Shown: positions 1 through 12,800 of the stretch, piece after piece | How positions within the stretch are numbered: position 1 is the stretch's first letter | Layout: the number at the start of each line of letters is the position of its first letter | From: Chaetoderma sp. LZ-2023a | Taxonomy: Eukaryota > Mollusca > Caudofoveata > Chaetodermatida > Chaetodermatidae | Direction: 5' to 3' | NCBI GenBank assembly: GCA_034401795.1 | Contig: CM067370.1 | Span: 60,676,369 to 60,740,368 of the forward strand | Length of the DNA: 64,000 nucleotides | Position numbers and translations under genes: made by a program | The notes under the pieces: generated by a model | Told to the model about the DNA's origin: nothing | Database searches by the model: none | The model's input: the letters and a program-made list of their open reading frames with translations, nothing else

Positions 1-1730
1 TCAGTTATCTATTTCCGGTTCCGGTTTTTTCCACTTCTGTTCCCGGTAGTAGTGTATCTGCTTCCGGTAGGAGAGATGAAATAATATGTCCGCTCCCGTT
101 ATTCCTCCTGGCTTGTCCGGGCAAGCGGGTTCTAAATCCGGTATTGCTGCTGGTTTGACCGGGCGTCCGGATATGAGCTCTGTGATTGTTTTGGCTTGGC
201 TGGACATTCAGAGTCTCACTCTCTTTTTCATCTGGCTGTTTTCATTTTATTTCTCCACTTATTTTTACATCCGTTTCCGGTAGTAGCTTCTGCTATGAGA
301 GGTGCTTTTCCGGGTCTGTTAGATCCGACCACGCATCAGTTATCTTTTTCCGGTTCCGGTTCTTTTCCACTTCCGTTCCCGGTAGTAGTGTAGCTGCTTC
401 CGGTAGGAGAGATGATTTCAGGGTCTGTTAGATCCTGCTAAGCATCTGTTATCATTTTCTGGTTCCGGTTCCACTCCATTTCTGGTAGTAGTGTTTCTGC
501 TTCCGGTAGGAGAGATTATTTTTTCCGGATCTGATAGTTCTGGCCTAGCATCAGTTATTCATTTCCGGTTACGGTCTTCCCTCTTCCTTGTCCGGTAGTA
601 GGTGTTCTGCTTCCGGTTGGAGAGTTGATTTTCCAGGTCTGTTAGACCTTGCTTATCATCTGTTTTCAATTTCTGGTTCCGCTTTTCTTCCGGTAGTAGT
701 GTATCTGCTTCCGGTGGGAGTGATGATTTCCAGGTCTGTTAGATCATGCTAATCATCTATTATCAATTTCCGGTTCCGCTTCGGCTTCTATTTCCGGAAG
801 TGGTGTATCTGCTTCCGGTTGGAGAGATGATTTTCCAGGTCTGTTAGATCCTGCTAATCATCTGTTTTCTATATCCGGTTCCGCTTCACTTCCGGTAGTA
901 GTGTATCTGCTTCCGGTAGGAGTGATGATTTTCCAGGTCTGTTAGATCCTGTTAATCATCTATTATCAATTTCCGGTTCCGCTTCAGCTTCCGGTTCCGG
1001 TGGTAGTGTATCTGCTTCCAGTAGGAGACATTGTTTTCTGGATCTGTTTGATCTGGCCAAGCTTCTGATTTCAAATTCCGGTTCCTCTTCCGTTTCCGGT
1101 AGTAGTGTATCTGCTTCCACTAGGAGAGACGATTTTCCGGATCTGTTAAATCTGGCCTATCATCTGTTATCACTTCCAGTTCCGGTTTTGCCCCTTTTCT
1201 GTTTCCGGTAGTAGTAGTGTTTCTGCTTCCGGTATGAGAAGTGCTTGTCAGGGTCTGTTAGATCCGGTCAAACATCCGTTATTTATTTCTGGTTACGGTT
1301 ATTTCACTTCAGTTATTGTAGTGGTGTTGAGAAAATGCTACAAGTTTGAGAGGTGCTTTCCGTGTTTGTTAGATCCGGTCAAAGCTTCTGTCTTCATTTT
1401 CCGTTTCAATTTTTTTCGTTTCCGAGTATGTATCTACTTCCGGTAGGAGGGGTGCTTTTCCGGGTCTGTTAGATTCTGCCTAGCATCATACTTCCGGTTC
1501 CGGTTCCGGTTTCGTTGTATCTGTTCCCGGTAGTAGTGCTTCTACTTCTGGTATGAGAAGTTCATTTCCGGGTCTGTTAGATCCGGCTTAACTTCCAACT
1601 ACTGTTTCCGGTTCCATTTTTGTTTTATCTATTTCCGGTAGTAGAGCTTTCACTTCCGGTTTGAGAGGTGTTGTCTGGGTCTGTTAGTTCTGGATAAATA
1701 CCTAATTCCGTTTCCAGTTTATCAGCTTTT
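1..1730 (+). repeat. ~105-bp minisatellite, ~14 units
   Basis: Tandem units each contain TTCCGGTTCCG, CCGGTAGTAGTGT, CTGCTTCCGGTAGGAG and GGTCTGTTAGATCC at regular spacing of roughly 100-115 bp. Positions of the last motif include 311, 420, 635, 736, 838, 938, 1254, 1461 and 1577. In one frame a unit reads as a Ser/Gly-rich stretch (SGS..SVSASGRRDDF) followed by PGLLDPANHLLS. The frame changes between units because unit length is not always a multiple of three. A non-tandem block at about 87-240 interrupts the array and is conserved in the right arm. Confidence 0.85.
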
Positions 1731-2225
1731 ACTGGCTCTCTTTCCGGGAGTTATTTTAGAGCTTAAGGTTATGAATTGTCTGATCATTCAGATTCTTCTT
1801 CTAATAATATTTCCTTAGCTCTGACTCAATTTGCGTTGCGCTATTCTTCCTCTTCTTTTTTATTCTATGGTTGTTAGAATCTCTATAGTCTTGCTTTCCC
1901 TTTCTCTTTTCGTTTTTCTGTTTATAATAGTCTTGTTTTTATGTATTAGGTTTCCCTTCTTCATCTTATCTTTTTCTCCTCTTTTTCTTCTAATCCTTTC
2001 CTTTTTTATTCTTTATCTTCTTCTTCACTGTGGTCATCAATATCCTATTGTGTCTGTTTTTTCTTGCTCAATATCTAGTTTTCTATTCATTGTCTCTGGT
2101 TTAGTCTTTTTTTGTGTCTTTGTTCTATTGCTCTTCTCTTTCCGCTAGTCTTTCTATTCCTGGGTCAGTCAAGATCAGGGATCTGAGGGAGGTTTTTTCC
2201 CTATTAGTGCCTATTCGGATGATTT
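1..2225 (+). mobile_element. DIRS-like retrotransposon, truncated left copy
   Basis: This block reappears, reverse-complemented and about 95% identical by eye over its non-tandem part, at 62011-64000. There it is continuous with a decayed DIRS-type reverse transcriptase. Here only the 5' part survives: a minisatellite (to about 1730), then a T/C-rich stretch encoding the same phrase (DHSDSSSNNISLALTQ in one frame of the right copy) found in the other arm. Homology stops abruptly near 2225. It continues leftwards beyond the window. No intact ORF remains; stops and frameshifts are frequent. Assignment to DIRS rests entirely on the right copy. Confidence 0.65.
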
Positions 2226-2567
2226 CACCTAAGAGTCAAGATAAACAACTAATGCTTGTTCGGTAACCATGTCGCGAACCATGAAAAGGAGGTTAAAACA
2301 TGAAATTATTTGAGGTTGAAGGAATTGAGCCATAAAGTTATAACTTGGTACATATACAGCTAATATATGTATGTTAATCATATTCAAAGCTCCTGATGAT
2401 AGGTAATTTCCCACATGGGTAAACCATCCCTAATATGAAGGCCAAATTTTAGGATTTTTTGTTCTCATCTGTTATGTGGACACCTGCCACACTTTAATAT
2501 TGTACCTGATTCACATAAGCTTTCTTCTACAGCAGCACCTATATGTACATACTTCAAAACAACTTAC

Positions 2568-2749
2568 ACTTAGTGCTTGTGATAAAGAGTCAGGTAGTAC
2601 TGGTTCACTGAAATCTGATAAAAATTGTTTTTGAATGGATAAACGCCCAACTTTAGAGTCCTCCACCTCTGGAACTGGCAAAGATATCCAGGAAATATCT
2701 TCAATATTAACAAAGTTATCAGCGTTTAAAAATCCTTCCAAACCACTCA
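2568..2749 (-). other. Possible orphan coding exon
   Basis: On the minus strand a 182-base open segment is bounded by a good acceptor (AATCCAG) and a strong donor (gtaagt directly after AGT). It encodes a non-repetitive, compositionally normal peptide including ISWISLPVPEVEDSKVGRLS and FSEPVLPDSLSQALS. I do not recognise the family. No partner exon could be linked on either side. It could be an exon of a gene running off the window, a captured or decayed exon, or chance. Confidence 0.3.
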
Positions 2750-2947
2750 CTGGATTCGTGAGTGCAAAAAAAAAAAGTGCCACGCCCCCTAAAATCAATC
2801 AACCATAACTTCAAAACTAATTGGAATTTTGCAATGAAATTTTGCATGCAGGCATCATTTCCATATATGTGCTTCTGGGTGAAATTTAATAAAATTCAGA
2901 TATGGTCACCTGGGGACCTCTAGGTGATTTGGCATGGAATGACCCAA

Positions 2948-3032
2948 GTAGTGATTGAACGGTAAGTATGTTTTTATAGTGGTTAATAAAACAACAGACC
3001 AACCTGCAAGGGGTGTCTGTGGAGGGAGGGGG
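2948..3032 (+). repeat. DIRS-type terminal repeat (ITR-like)
   Basis: AGTAGTGATTGAACGGTAAG, TATGTTTTTATAGTGG and TTAATAAAAC are followed by CAGACCAACC. The same string occurs inverted at 58184-58265 and again in direct orientation at 58560-58640. In both window arms it faces inward, toward the host genes, as the end of a retroelement would. Confidence 0.6.
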
Positions 3033-3224
3033 GTGGGGGGGTTGTGAGGGCGGCATCTTGTCACCAAACCTGTATAACACTTGCATCAACAAGTTGTTGA
3101 TACAACTTCAGAACACATATTAGTTCATTTATTGGGAACGTCAGTACTGCATTCACATGCTTAAGCATGTATGATGTATGATTACTGTATTCTGCGGCTG
3201 TAGTAGTAGAAACATCCTACATCT

Positions 3225-4620
3225 GCAATCAGTCCTTCTTCACTTTTGCCCACTGTGTCTTGTCCTCAGCCAAAATCCTTAGTTTCCTCAGGTCCATTCT
3301 TGACTTGAGTGTACCGAGTCCTGCTTTCTTGAGGTCACCTCGTAGCACGCTTAGCAGATTTATGCAATGACGTCCTCTCTTGGCTTTGTATTTGCTGGCA
3401 CTAAGTATGGCGAATTCCAAGGCTCTGTGCTGGTGTGTCTCCTGGCATCCTTAGCACATGGCAAAACAGGGACCATCTTTGCTGGGCGACTTTTACAGAC
3501 AGCGGCGACGTATTACACATCTTATATAGTGCATCATTGGAAATTATGTTGTCTGGCCATTGGTGTCCAGTGATGGTGCGTAGGTGTTTGCGGTGGCAGG
3601 CATCAAGTTTGTGTAGAGCTGCCTTTGGAGCTGCCCAGCTGTTACAGTTATACAGCATCAAGTATACACATGTTGCATTGTGTAAACATAGTATTTTTAT
3701 GAATCACGGGCATCTTTGATCTACGAAGGACTGGAAAGCTATGTTCCCCATGACGTAGCGTACAGCAATGTCAGCAGTATTGCAAAATGATAAGCCCAGG
3801 ATTTTACTTTTCCTCCATGGTTCGGCGCCACAAAGTTGATCGTCATTTTCCTTAGTTTCATGCTTTGTAGATAGATATATGTGGATGAACTCTGTTTTGG
3901 ATTCATTCAATCTTTAGTTTGCTTGCAGCTATTGGGAGAAGTTCATCAAGGGGTTTCTTTTCCTCATGTATGAAGTTCACATCGTTGGCATATTCCATCT
4001 CTAGCGGCATACCCAGTATTGACACTGGGGGGGACGTTCACTCACAGATTTCAATGCAGCAGCACGGTAACAGGTGAAAAGCACCGGAGATAGACCATCT
4101 CCCTGTGGGGAGCCGATTGATGTCTCAAACTCTACAGACTTCACTGACTTGACTCGTATTCTCAGCTTGGTGTCTGCAAGCAGTAGTCTCACTAGTCGTA
4201 GCTCATCTTCATTGCAACTGTGCGGGGGGATGTACATCTATGATTTTTTAGCGTTTAATTGTGTCAAAGGCTGGTGACATATCAATGCCCATTTTGTGGA
4301 AATCCCAGTATTGGACATGACTACCGACACAAGCATGTGTTGAGCCCATACAATGTCTGCGCAGCTGCTTTCACGTTTGAAGCAACTTTGACATGATCCT
4401 GTGAAGTCATCGATCTTGTCTCGGGTGCGGCATAGAGTAACATTGGATAGGATTTTCCATATGCTGTTGAGGAACACAATGGGCCACAGATTGGTTGGGT
4501 GGGGGTGTGTGTGGCCAGGTGGTTTCTTGGGCTTAGGTAGTGCGATGAGTGTGCCATGGTCTACAGCGTCGATGGGAAGTTTAAGCATCATATCGAAGAA
4601 GTCTCGGAGTGGTCTCTAGG
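3225..4620 (-). pseudogene. Non-LTR retrotransposon RT remnant
   Basis: Broken minus-strand segments read in order as a non-LTR reverse transcriptase. Upstream part 4238-4591 carries HGTLIALPKPKKPPGH and NLWPIVFLNSIWKIL (RT fingers, normally ...RPI.LLN...K..). Next, 4001-4237 has IGSPQGDGLSPVLF, the RT domain-4 motif. Then 3704-3910 has the NESKTEFIH block typical after the catalytic box, and 3401-3661 has the C-terminal LDACHRKHLRTITGHQWPD region. Frameshifts and gaps separate every piece, so it is an old dead copy. Homologous fragments of the same family lie at 41.7-44.8 kb and 49.5 kb. Confidence 0.75.
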
Positions 4621-5280
4621 TCATAGAGAAGTATCTATCAATAAACTAATCATATTGGTCTTGTTTAGAGTACCAATGGCGAAATATCTAAGTATAGATG
4701 ATAAAATTTAATTGGCTAAACATACATTTTCTAGCATAACAGGAACTGGCCTGCATGGCTCCAATGGTCTTGTCCCACAAAATATTCAATATGTGTGTCC
4801 TCCCGTGACTCACAAGAAACAGATCAATACACTGGATGATTTCCATCTCCAGATACTGTGTATAATTGAATCACAGCCGAGGCGCACTGCTAGCTCTTCT
4901 ACTTGGGTTTAGGCCAATTATTGCAGAGTTTCATTACCATCCTAGGTAATATTATCAGAAGTTAAAACTCCACACTCTACATAACATCATGTGTCTCCAG
5001 ATAACCCTGAAATCAGGTACGTCAACAGGCTGGTTCATCTAACCCAATATAATCTAACAGTACTTAGCTAAGCTGCTTATCAACCTGCCTACCAAGGAGA
5101 ATTGGAACGCCATGGTTACTAAAGCTATAGATATACAGTGGAATTTAAATTTTCCACTACAACATGAATGTAGAATTAAGAGAACGCTCAACCTTTTAAC
5201 GGCGGGCGCTTACTGCGCTTCTAAATCACATCACAAGGTGAATTTAAAATCGGCTTCATTATAAGGTAAGTATTTACCCC
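4621..5280. other. No feature recognised
   Basis: AT-rich unique-looking DNA. No coding exon, RNA gene or repeat could be supported. Confidence 0.5.
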
Positions 5281-5890
5281 TCAAGTTGTATCACGATCCA
5301 TTCATCAATAACAAAGGAGTAAGGATTTTAGATTTTAAGGGTGGGTTCACCGTTCTAAGACCGACCATTCTAAAAAACCAGCACAATGATGTTGAGAGTT
5401 ACCAATACAATGCTATTCTCAAGTTTTATGAGGATCCGTTCTTCAATAACAGCAGAATAACAATTTTAAGATTTAAGAGTGGGCCACAAAACCCAAAAGG
5501 GCAGGGAATAGAAAATCGGTCTCCATAGTGATGTTACGAGTGACTCATAGAATGACATTCTTAAGTTTTATCATGATCCGTTCATCAATGATGAAGGAGT
5601 CACGATTTTAAAATGTACGGGTGGGTCGTCCTTAAAAACCAGCCACGGTTATGAATCGAAAATTTGCGTATTTAATGAAGGTGATAGTTACACCTAGAAT
5701 ATTTTACTCAAGTTTTATGGAGATCCGTTCATCAGTAGCTATGGAATAGTGATTTTAACATTTATGGTTATGGCACCATACTAAAATCCAGCATGGCAGT
5801 GAATCTAAAATCGGGCACTAATGATGTCAATACTTATCCCTAGAACATGTGTGTGAAGTTTCGGCAAGATTGGATGAGAACTGAATGGTG
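5281..5890 (+). repeat. Degenerate ~155-bp tandem repeat, about 4 units
   Basis: Units share AGTTTTATCATGATCCGTTC, ATCAATAACA.AGGAGTAA.G and ATTTTAAGATTTAAGGGTGG, beginning near 5285, 5420, 5565 and 5710. The last unit ends in TGAAGTTTCGGCAAGATTGG. Confidence 0.7.
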
Positions 5891-5934
5891 AGTAGTAAAA
5901 AAGAAATATGTTCTCAACAGGAACAACTAAGTCG

Positions 5935-6240
5935 CTCGGCCGATGATGCATCATCACAAATCCGCACATTCACCACTTTGACCTTTTGAACCACTTAGTG
6001 GCGGAGCCAAATGTCACTGTACTCTTCCAGTCTGCAATCATATGCGTACCAAATTTTGTTGAGTTCCATCCAACCAAAAATGTTATAAAACGCCAAATAT
6101 CATGATTTGCCTAAGAGATACCTATTGGCATCATACAGATTTGAAAACAGGAGAACAAACTGGTCTAGATCCAACCACAAAATATTTGGCGCACCATAAT
6201 TCCAGGTCCATGAAAATTTCCCATTCATGATTATGTTGGG
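5935..6240 (+). repeat. Dispersed repeat related to the 51.7-52.2 kb array
   Basis: CCGCACATTCACCACTTTGA, CCTTTTGAACCACTTAGTGG and GCGGAGCCAAATGT, then ACCAAATTTTGTTGAGTTCC, match the unit of the tandem array at 51700-52200. Confidence 0.65.
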
Positions 6241-6777
6241 TGTGCAAAAATACATTACCCAGTGTGTATGTAATGACTAATATGGTACAAAATGCACAAA
6301 ACTCACTTCTGAAAGACTCAAGTAATCATATGAACACAATGATGATAAATATCTCAAACTACATGTACCAGCATGTAAGGAATGTGAATTATTTTTTCAC
6401 GAAAAACACGACAAATTTCTAAGCAGTATTACAACCATACCGTAGTTCTCGTTAATTATTTTTTTCAATATCTTTTGACCTTTTAAAATAAGTTAATGAT
6501 TGTAAAAAAGAAATTTCCTCCCCTCCTGCTGAAGTCCTTTTCTCCCACCCGGTTTACAGGAAACAAGTTCATAATCTTTTTTATGGTTGAATAATGACCT
6601 ACATTTGTATAATCACATTTTGTCCTTCCCAAACTGTCTATAGACTCATAATCCATATGGCTTATCTCCTTGAGCATACATCTATGTAGCAAATAATTAC
6701 AATTTTGGGTTAAAGAATAAATTGACCAAACATTAAGAATTAGTCGATTACCAGTCTAAAAATGCTTTTAATTCTCA

Positions 6778-6826
6778 GATATGAGGTGACAGGCATTGAA
6801 TCTAACACATTCCTGATTAAGCAATC
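6778..6826 (+). promoter_or_regulatory. INO80E 5' leader with 2-codon uORF
   Basis: A pyrimidine tract and AATTCTCAG just before 6780 could be a 3' splice site of an upstream non-coding exon. The first ATG downstream (6781) opens a minimal upstream ORF, ATG AGG TGA. An in-frame TAA at 6818-6820 lies directly ahead of the chosen start codon, fixing 6827 as the first possible ATG of the main frame in this exon. A transcription start site cannot be placed. Confidence 0.35.
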
Positions 6827-6860
6827 ATGGTGTTTAATGAAGAAGAGTTTTTGCCTCATG
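6827..6860 (+). CDS. INO80E: INO80E exon 1 (start codon)
   Basis: ATCATGG start context, 11 codons (MVFNEEEFLPH) plus one base, then a consensus donor gtaagt. The split codon becomes Asp on joining to exon 2, keeping the frame. An in-frame stop immediately upstream supports this Met. The alternative is a Met at 9538 read straight into exon 2 without an intron. Confidence 0.65.
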
Positions 6861-9800
6861 GTAAGTAAATCATTCAAGTTTAACCCTTTGCTGCCTGTGA
6901 TGGCCCAGGCCGCCCTGCTCAATCCAGATTAATTGGCCCAGGCAGCCCCATACATTACTGATGCCAATGATAACAATATTTTCCCCCAAAGAGTGCTTTA
7001 GCTAGCTATCTGCATTATGCAGGCATATTTGTGTTGTGAAATACTGTCCCAGTATATGCATTGAAGTTATTTTAAGAAGATTGGCAGCTTGCCCACTCGC
7101 CAGATGCAGTAATATCACAAAAAAATTGTCACAGGGTATATGGAGATTTAATTTATAATCACATAGCATTGGTAAAGTATTGGGTGGCCAGGACCGTTAC
7201 AGTCTGGTGTGAGCGAAGACATAATTTCATTTATTTCAACAAAATTCTTTTTTATGATTTTGAGAAAAATGTCAAATTTATGGAAAATATGAAAATTAAT
7301 TTAGTCCGCACCGGACATTTACGTAAATAAATTAAGGCATGAAAGCGTTAAATGTTATAGAATCTTTTTCATCCCAAATTTTCAACTTGAATTTTCCCGA
7401 GTTTAACAAATTAACACTACAGACCAGATGATAGAAACTCTTAACAATGGAAAAGGCTTGCCAGTCATCTTGGATATTACATGTAGGTTGAACCTTGCCA
7501 TTAATTTAATTGAAATTTGTTGCAATAATTTGCTTCCAGTCAGTTTGTTTTCAAAATATTCAACAGATTGCTTATAAATAAGGTTGCCATGAAATTGAGA
7601 TAGCTGTACATATATTGTACGGTGAACCCTTCATTCTATGACCTCGTTAGAGAACGTCAAAAGGTGGACACCAAAGACAGGTGTTGTCTTGGCACAATAC
7701 TGGTCAAATTTTGTCAAGAAAATTTTAATTTACTCATAAAAATTGCCCATTTGCAGTTGAAGAGAATGTTGTATTTGCCACTGGATTGACTGGCTCATTT
7801 TTTTCCAGTGCTAAATTTAAAATAGTCTTGGTCAGTAAATGGACATTTTTAAAGCTCATAACAGAATCGTTTCTTGGGCAGCTTGTCCATTAAGCTCTAA
7901 ATCAGCTGCCATAGCATGATTTTGCAGATGGTGCGCTACCTTAAAGGAATGGTAAATATTACATCGCATATATAATATATTTAGTATTATTATAGTATAT
8001 TGTTACATGCCCATTTATTCCTTAACCTACCTTCACACACATTCATGTATAGACACCCCTCCAATTACCATTTGAGCATCACATTATTTTGTCCTTGAGA
8101 ACGTATCACTCTTGTCTTCATGTGCAATGATATATGGTGTCATTAGAATTCAAATGACTAATTTAAAAGCAATGGAGGAATCCAATTTTAGCTATTCCCT
8201 ACCCATCCTTAGCTAAGCTCCATGCTCAAAACACTTCGCCTTGACGTACAAAATGTTTGGCATTATTCAAGATTAACTCTAGTGAGAATACAGCCTTAGT
8301 ATGTGCCTTGTGAATGTCCATTTTGTCCCAAGAGAATACACTTGTGAGTTGAGTGTAAAGCAATAAAAAGTAGTAGCAGTAGAGTAAAGCAGTACTGGCA
8401 ATAACATGGAACATTTACATGTTTGTCTTTCCATCGCCCTGTAAGTTGAGGAGGGTATTGCATCCACATCTGTCCGACAGTTCGTCAGATTTTAGCTCAA
8501 GAAAAGCTGTGATCATACAGTGATTCCACAACTCATGACACAAATTGGAGTAGCGATCTGCAAACTCTGATTGTTTTTGTTACTGTTAGCTTTTTAACCA
8601 AGTATGAACAATTGAGGACTCCAGGTTTAGCTATGCCCCGCCAATCTCTAGCTAAACTCCACCCACACTTTTCCCGTGTTGAGATCGATTGATCCCTGAG
8701 CTCCCTGACTATCAATTTTTCAGAAAACTATACCGGTAAGCTGTTGAATATTTTGAGAGCAACAGTGCCCAGTCAATTTAGTTTCAAAATATTCAACAGA
8801 ATGTTTATTAAATAGTAAAGACAAACAATTTGTGCAACAATGATTAGTCCGTTGTCAATTAAGCATTCGTGATGAGCTTATCTACATCACTCATGACGTA
8901 ATTTACATCACTAGTTGATTATGACATCATATGATGATGGATAAACTGGAAAGGTCCATTGGCTATCTTTAGTAGCAACTTGTTGATTGCACACATGCTG
9001 TCTGTGATAGAGTAGTTTGACTTTATGCTATATTTGTAGCCCATATTTGCTGTAATGTAAAGACTAATTTGTTAAGCATTTTGAAATTAAAAGTGCAAAA
9101 AGTTGTTGATGCCACCTAAAACTTCAATGTATGGCATGAGTGAAATTGACATGAAATTGTCTTATCTCTGTAATCCGTGTTGGCCTATATTCCATACAGT
9201 GATAAAATAATATACATGCGTACTTTTACATCTGAGCCCAAAATGGCATCTTGGATGAAATGTCATGCAGTGGTGGCTTCTAGATAATAGGGAATACATT
9301 GAAATTTCACGATAAATAATTGAATATTTTTCTTTGATGACTTAGTATAGATTTTAGAATACTATGTATTGCTTACGAACAAATGTCATAATTTATCACC
9401 TGAATAGAGCATTTGAAATGACTTTAATATACTTTCAAGACAGATGGTACATCAACTCGTCTTCAAGGCCTGTTTCCAACAACTGTCATCTTTTTGTCTC
9501 AAAACACCGGTTCGATGGTCGATCATTAAAATTCTTTATGTTCATTCAATCTTCAGACAGCTTGGATCACCAGATTGACTACAAACTGAAATATAAGGCT
9601 CTGAAGCGGAAGCTGAAGTTTCTTGTTTATGTAAGTAATTGTGTTCAAACTTGTCATAGCTAAGGCCTAGGGAGCCAAAGACTACATGATCATTTCAGTG
9701 AGTGAGATGATCTGTGTCATCTTTCAGAACCCATTACATAGTGATTTGGTTTCAGCAAAATCTGGCTATATTTTCCAAAGTTATTTCTTTTGAAAGACAA

Positions 9801-12800
9801 AATTTGTCAATGTCCGCATTTTGTTTTAGCAAAATCTGTCAGTATTTCCTAAGTGTTATCTCCCGTAAGTCCCTCAGAAACTTAAAAAAATAAAATTCAT
9901 TAAAAATATGTTTTGCTGGACACCTTTAAATAGTTAAAAATTGTTTGCATAGATAAACATTGATAAGAGCGCAGTTGTAATCCATTCATATTCTCTATAG
10001 TTATTGCCCCTGAAAAGTTTGCAATTCACAAAAACTACTAGTAATGTGGTAACCATTCACATTTACTATTCTTCGACCATGTATGTTTTACTGGCACAGG
10101 TTGGGACACGTGTGTGTAAAAATCAACCTCGTTTGAAATAAATTATTTTATTCCAAGTTTAAATGTTTCAAAACTAAAAGTAATTTATGGAGTGTTTTAT
10201 TAATTAAGTTCTGTGATAAATATAAATGTTATAATAATTTTTTTTGATCACTGTTACAAATAATTGTTCTACCTATATCTACATGTATCTAGCTAGACCC
10301 TATTTCAAAATTTGTGTGTGGTAGAAGGAAAACAAACAATCTTAGTGATGGCCCCAGCTAAGCTATAGCGATGACTCCTCACTCACGTTTCTATGCCTGA
10401 CATGAACATAGTATGGATTTAGACCAAAGCTGACCGAGGTATGCTGCTCATATGGGCATCTAATATTTGCAATTATAAAAATCAGGCTGCTGGAACCATC
10501 AGCATGGGAAATATTCTACATTATGAATCCCACTGGGGAAAGATATTCCTTTGGTGACCAGGCTTCCTCATATTTAGAGCTATTGACTATGGTACACTTC
10601 CAGACTTGTACACTTGTATACTGAAATTCAATTGGTCAAATCTTTAATTTTCCAAAATTTGGGGAAATTAGTACCGGTAGTTAAAAAGAATACTTATTAA
10701 CCATTGGCCTGATTTAAAACAAGCCTGTATGATAGGATGCTAGGGGCATATTCTTCTGAACTTGTGTTCAGAATTTTTATTGGTCCTTCCGAAAAGTCAA
10801 CTTGTTTTAAGATACTATTGGGCTCAGCCGATTTCAACCAAACTTGGCTCGAATGACACTATGCTGATAGACTTCCAAACTTATATCCAGTGACCATCTT
10901 AAATTTTCAAAAAATTTCTAAAAAAAAAAGGTTTAAAAATATAACTGTTCATCTGATTGCAAGCAAACCTGGCTGAAAGGGCCATAGGCTTCTTAACTTA
11001 TACAGAATTTGGATTGGTAATTTCTTCTGACAGCCATCTTGGATATTCAAAATCTTTAGAAAATTACCTGATTTCAAGCAAACTTGACTTGAAGGACCTA
11101 ATATCATATGATAGATTTAAACACTTAACGAGATATTTGATAGGGCAATGTTTCCGGTAGCCATCTTAGATTTTCCAAAGATTTATTAGAAATCTGTAAG
11201 AAGACTATTCGTCATTAACCGATTAGCTGATTTCAACCAAGCTTGAAATCTGATTGGTCACCATTTTTGCTGCCCTCTTTGATTTCCAAAAATGTCCAGA
11301 AAATTGTTTAACTCATTAACCGCTGGATCATGTTTAATTATACTTGGCTGGAAAGACACTAAGGTGGTAGCCTTCAGAACATCTATACAGAAATTTTTTG
11401 GTAAATTTTTCGGTGCTCATCTTTGATTTCTTAATTATGTCCTAGAAATCATAAAGTTAAAAAGAGTATTCTTCTAAGCAAACTTGGTTGATATGGTCCC
11501 AGCGTAGTAGGCTTATGTTACAGGTGAGTTCCACAGACCCTTGGGCCTCTTGTATGATTAACGCTTTTATTTTGCCTTATCATTAGCTTATGCCATGGTG
11601 ACCGTCCGTCATCTGTCCGTCCGTGAACTTTTTCTTTAAAGATTGGCCCATTTGGCCGAATTTTCAGAAACTTCTTTAAAACTCTTCTCCGAAACCGCTC
11701 AGAGGATCGATTCAAAGCTTATGAAGTATCATATAGGGCAAGAGCTGAATCAAGTTTGTTCAAAGGAACTTGATTGGCCAAATGGTTTGGCGGGCATCTT
11801 GAATGAGCTAGTTTTCGCGAAAACAAAGTCTTCTCCAGAACCGCTGAATGTATTGGGCTGAAATTTGACATATAGCATTAGGGATTAAGGCCCATTATAG
11901 TTTGTTCAAGGGAACCTGATAGGTAAAGAAATATGGCCGGCGCGGACCAATCAAAATGTCACGTATTTGGTGGCAATATTGGATTTTTTATTTGATGGAT
12001 TTTGAAGCCAAAATTGATTGTGAACAGGATTTTGGGTATGCTGATTTCAACCATTCCATTTCCGAATCTATCGGATAAACGGTTTGGCGGCATGTAGTAA
12101 AATTGGCATTTAGTACAGGTGGTCTTTATAGCAGGTTTAACTGCATTGTACAATCCTTGTAATCATTTGACAGAGTGGCCAAACTCAGTTATCAGCAGTT
12201 GTTTGGCAGAGCGAGTTGAAGTTTATTAAAAAAATAATTTGACTGAAGTCATTACTGCCTTAGAAAGCAACAACTTTCTGTCAAATAAATTTCAAAATAT
12301 TCAACGCTATAGATGTCAGCGCACACAATACATATCTTAAATAATTAGCCAGCTGAGGAAAACAGTTAATCTTGTAATTCAAAACCACAACTGTCATTCG
12401 TGGGTTGAAATGAAAGTAATACCCTGTGAGGTGGTGCTGACATTTATGGCCCATGCCTGATAAATACCAAAATATAAACTGACAGCTTAGTGGATTTGGC
12501 TCCAGAACACAGCTTCGTTCTATGGTTGAATTCGGATGTGTTGTTGCATTACTCCTACTGGAGGTAGCACATGCTTGTTTTGCCTATTTACGCATGCACA
12601 CACTTCCTCTCCCTTGAAGCAGGAGTGATCGAGACATAAATTGTACCACGTGGTATGAATTTATACCACGTGATACCGTTGACAGATTATACTCGTGGTC
12701 ATTTGGATATGTTGTCGCGGTATCCTGCTTATCCCGACAACATACCCGAACGTACCCTATATATACCTAGACAGCTGGTTTACAATAGAGTAGGAAAGTC

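Larger units (their letters stand above)
2226..3060. other. Mixed sequence ending in a DIRS-terminus-like repeat
   Basis: After the DIRS homology stops there is unassigned sequence, an exon-like minus-strand stretch (separate entry), and at about 2948-3032 a sequence that matches the outer edge of the right DIRS copy in mirror orientation. A G-rich run follows at about 3018-3045. Confidence 0.4.

Noticed and set aside
1831..2148. 105-codon hydrophobic plus-strand frame
   Set aside because: Left-arm counterpart of the same T/C-rich DIRS region; not a membrane protein gene.
9364..9556. N-terminal extension of INO80E reading through from 9364 or from Met at 9538
   Set aside because: A good acceptor at 9555-9556 and a phase-matching first exon at 6827-6860 with an upstream stop explain the start better; kept only as an alternative.
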